Shown here piece by piece: positions 62,801-64,000 of a stretch of 64,000 bases of DNA. Where the stretch lies: positions 52,215,753-52,279,752 of the forward strand of contig OY986438.1 of NCBI GenBank assembly GCA_963920525.1. Reading direction: 5' to 3'. Source of the stretch: Dichetophora obliterata (lineage: Eukaryota > Arthropoda > Insecta > Diptera > Sciomyzidae). Within the stretch, counting starts at the first letter, position 1, and each line of letters starts with the position of its first letter. The notes beneath the pieces were generated by a model. It had not been told where the DNA came from and did not search any database. It saw only the letters and a program-made list of their open reading frames with translations. The position numbers were made by a program, and so were the translations under genes.

Positions 62801-62824
62801 GAACTAGCTGAAACCCGGCGCGTT

Positions 62825-63860
62825 GCTGCCACTCTCCCTTGTCAAACGCCCATAAAATGTTATCAGTTAAACAGCATGTCTAAATTGAGGTCAAATACTG
62901 AATTCCGAGACTGTGCGACCTATATCCACAAAGCTATTCGATATAACAATTTTGGGTTGTATAGGAAGTGCCACGCCCTATTGATCACCCCTCATAGAAC
63001 GTAATCAATTAAACTGCATGTGTACATGGAGGTGGAATACCGAATACCAAAACTGTTCGACATATAACTCCAAAACTATTCGATAACACAAATTTGGGTT
63101 GTATGGGAGGTGCCACTCCCCTTTCCCTACGCCCATAAAATTGAAACTGCATGTGTAAATTGAGGTCGAATACTGAATTCCGAGGCTGAGTTACCTATAA
63201 CTCCAAAGCTATTCGATATCGCAAATTTGGGTTAAGTTGGTTGTGTCACACCTCCCCGACAAACTCTAAAAAAATTTATCAGTAAATCTGCATGCGTAAA
63301 TTTTGGTCAAATACTGAATTCCGACGCTGTGCGACCTTGAACTCCAAAGCTATTCGATATCACAAATCTTTGTTGTATGGGAGGTGCCACTCCCCCTTGA
63401 TCAACGCAGTAAATCTGCATGCGTAAATTTTGGTCAAATACTGAATTCCGACGCTGTGCGACCTTGAACTCCAAAGCTATTCGATATCACAAATCTTTGT
63501 TGTATGGGAGGTGCCACTCCCCCTTGATCAACGCTCATAAAATGTAATCAATTAAATTACATGTGTACAATGAGGTCCAATACTGAATTCAAAAACTGTG
63601 CGACCTATAATCCCAAAGATTATAGGTCGCTTGATATCTTTAATTTGGGTTAAATAGGAGGTTTCACGCCCCCTTTTCGTACGCCCATAAAATTTAATTA
63701 ATGAAACTGCATGTATAAATTGAGGGCGAATACTGAATTCTGACGCTGTCAACCTATAACTTCAAAGCAATTCGATATCACCAATTTGGGTTGAATGAGA
63801 GGTGCCCCTCCTCCTTGTCCAACTCCCATAAATTTTTATCACTGAAACGGTACGCTACAC
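62825..63860. repeat. tandem array of ~135-bp units (about 7 copies)
   Basis: Each unit has GGGAGGTGCCACTCCCCCTT-like sequence, then CGCCCATAAAAT, AACTGCATGTGTAAATTGAG, AATACTGAATTCCGA, a GTGCGACCTATAACTCCAAA-like segment and AGCTATTCGATATC. ATTCGATA occurs near 62936, 63078, 63211, 63353, 63480 and 63770, and a deviant copy (TTGATATC) lies near 63630. Spacing is 125-155 bp. Short frames across it (for example 62777-63004) are chance. Confidence 0.92.
63280..63533. repeat. perfect 127-bp tandem duplication inside the array
   Basis: 63280-63406 and 63407-63533 appear identical along their whole length (CAGTAAATCTGCATGCGTAA ... CTCCCCCTTGATCAACG), while neighbouring units differ by 15% or more by eye. 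This indicates a very recent duplication or conversion. Confidence 0.93.
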
Positions 63861-64000
63861 CTGCACAGAAAGTTTCACTATAAAAATGTGTAGAACTCCG
63901 GAATTGCCATTATTTCGAAAAAGTGGGAGTATATTTAATGCGACCACGCCCATTTTTTGTACAGTTACTGACAGTAACTATCTGAACAAAATTACTAAAT
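63861..64000. other. array flank with GACCACGCCCATTTTTTG word
   Basis: The tandem units fade out, and ACCACGCCCATTTTTTGTAC (about 63942) precedes ACAGTTACTGACAGTAACT, a small inverted repeat (AGTTACTG/CAGTAACT). The window ends here. Confidence 0.4.

Noticed and set aside
62825..63860. CRISPR-like array
   Set aside because: Whole ~135-bp units repeat without unique spacers, and the sequence is eukaryotic.

Overview
This window looks like AT-rich, repeat-dense intergenic or intronic DNA from an insect, most likely a higher fly. Three things point that way. Decayed LINE, Tc1/mariner, piggyBac and hAT-like relics are common. Long stretches are rich in CAA, A and T, as in fly non-coding DNA. One tRNA-headed SINE (58812-59105) has a body that I recognise, from memory only, as resembling a SINE of tephritid fruit flies. 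I found no convincing host protein-coding gene, no intact transposase, no rRNA and no CRISPR. Almost every long ORF is either a broken transposon frame or an artefact of a microsatellite.

Layout. 1-0.56 kb: a cluster of ATTCGTA motifs around a tRNA-like SINE head. 1.0-3.1 kb: a 5'-truncated LINE with RT and RNase H on the minus strand. 6.8-14.4 kb: a MITE, a second tRNA-like head and three inverted-repeat elements. 19.5-20.8 kb: two different DDE transposon relics placed end to end. 21.2-25.5 kb: two more tRNA-like heads, a LINE 3' end and a near-palindrome of about 1.7 kb. 29.8-32.6 kb: a hAT-like relic, a foldback MITE and 1.2 kb of (TATATG)n starting at the MITE tip. 33.1-35.2 kb: a 150-bp-period array split by a LINE with a clear 13-bp target duplication. 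36.7-37.9 kb: a Jockey/CR1-like LINE. 38.8-40.5 kb: an element with collinear arrays of 22-bp repeats at both ends, enclosing a DDE relic and a THAP-like zinc-finger frame. 42.5-43.2 kb: a Tc1-like element with both ends. 46.1-52.2 kb: a MITE, an RT fragment, a pogo-like end, and a LINE carrying nested insertions that ends in (TTA)n of about 430 bp. 55.5-59.1 kb: a MITE, a piggyBac relic and the SINE. 62.8-63.9 kb: a tandem array of about 135-bp units with one perfect 127-bp duplication.

The parts do not form a pathway. They record successive transposition. The best leads are the long near-palindrome at 23.8-25.5 kb (possible hairpin-siRNA source), the THAP/DDE element at 38.8-40.5 kb, and three cases where a simple repeat sits exactly at the end of a mobile element. 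All family assignments come from reading motifs by eye; no database search was possible.
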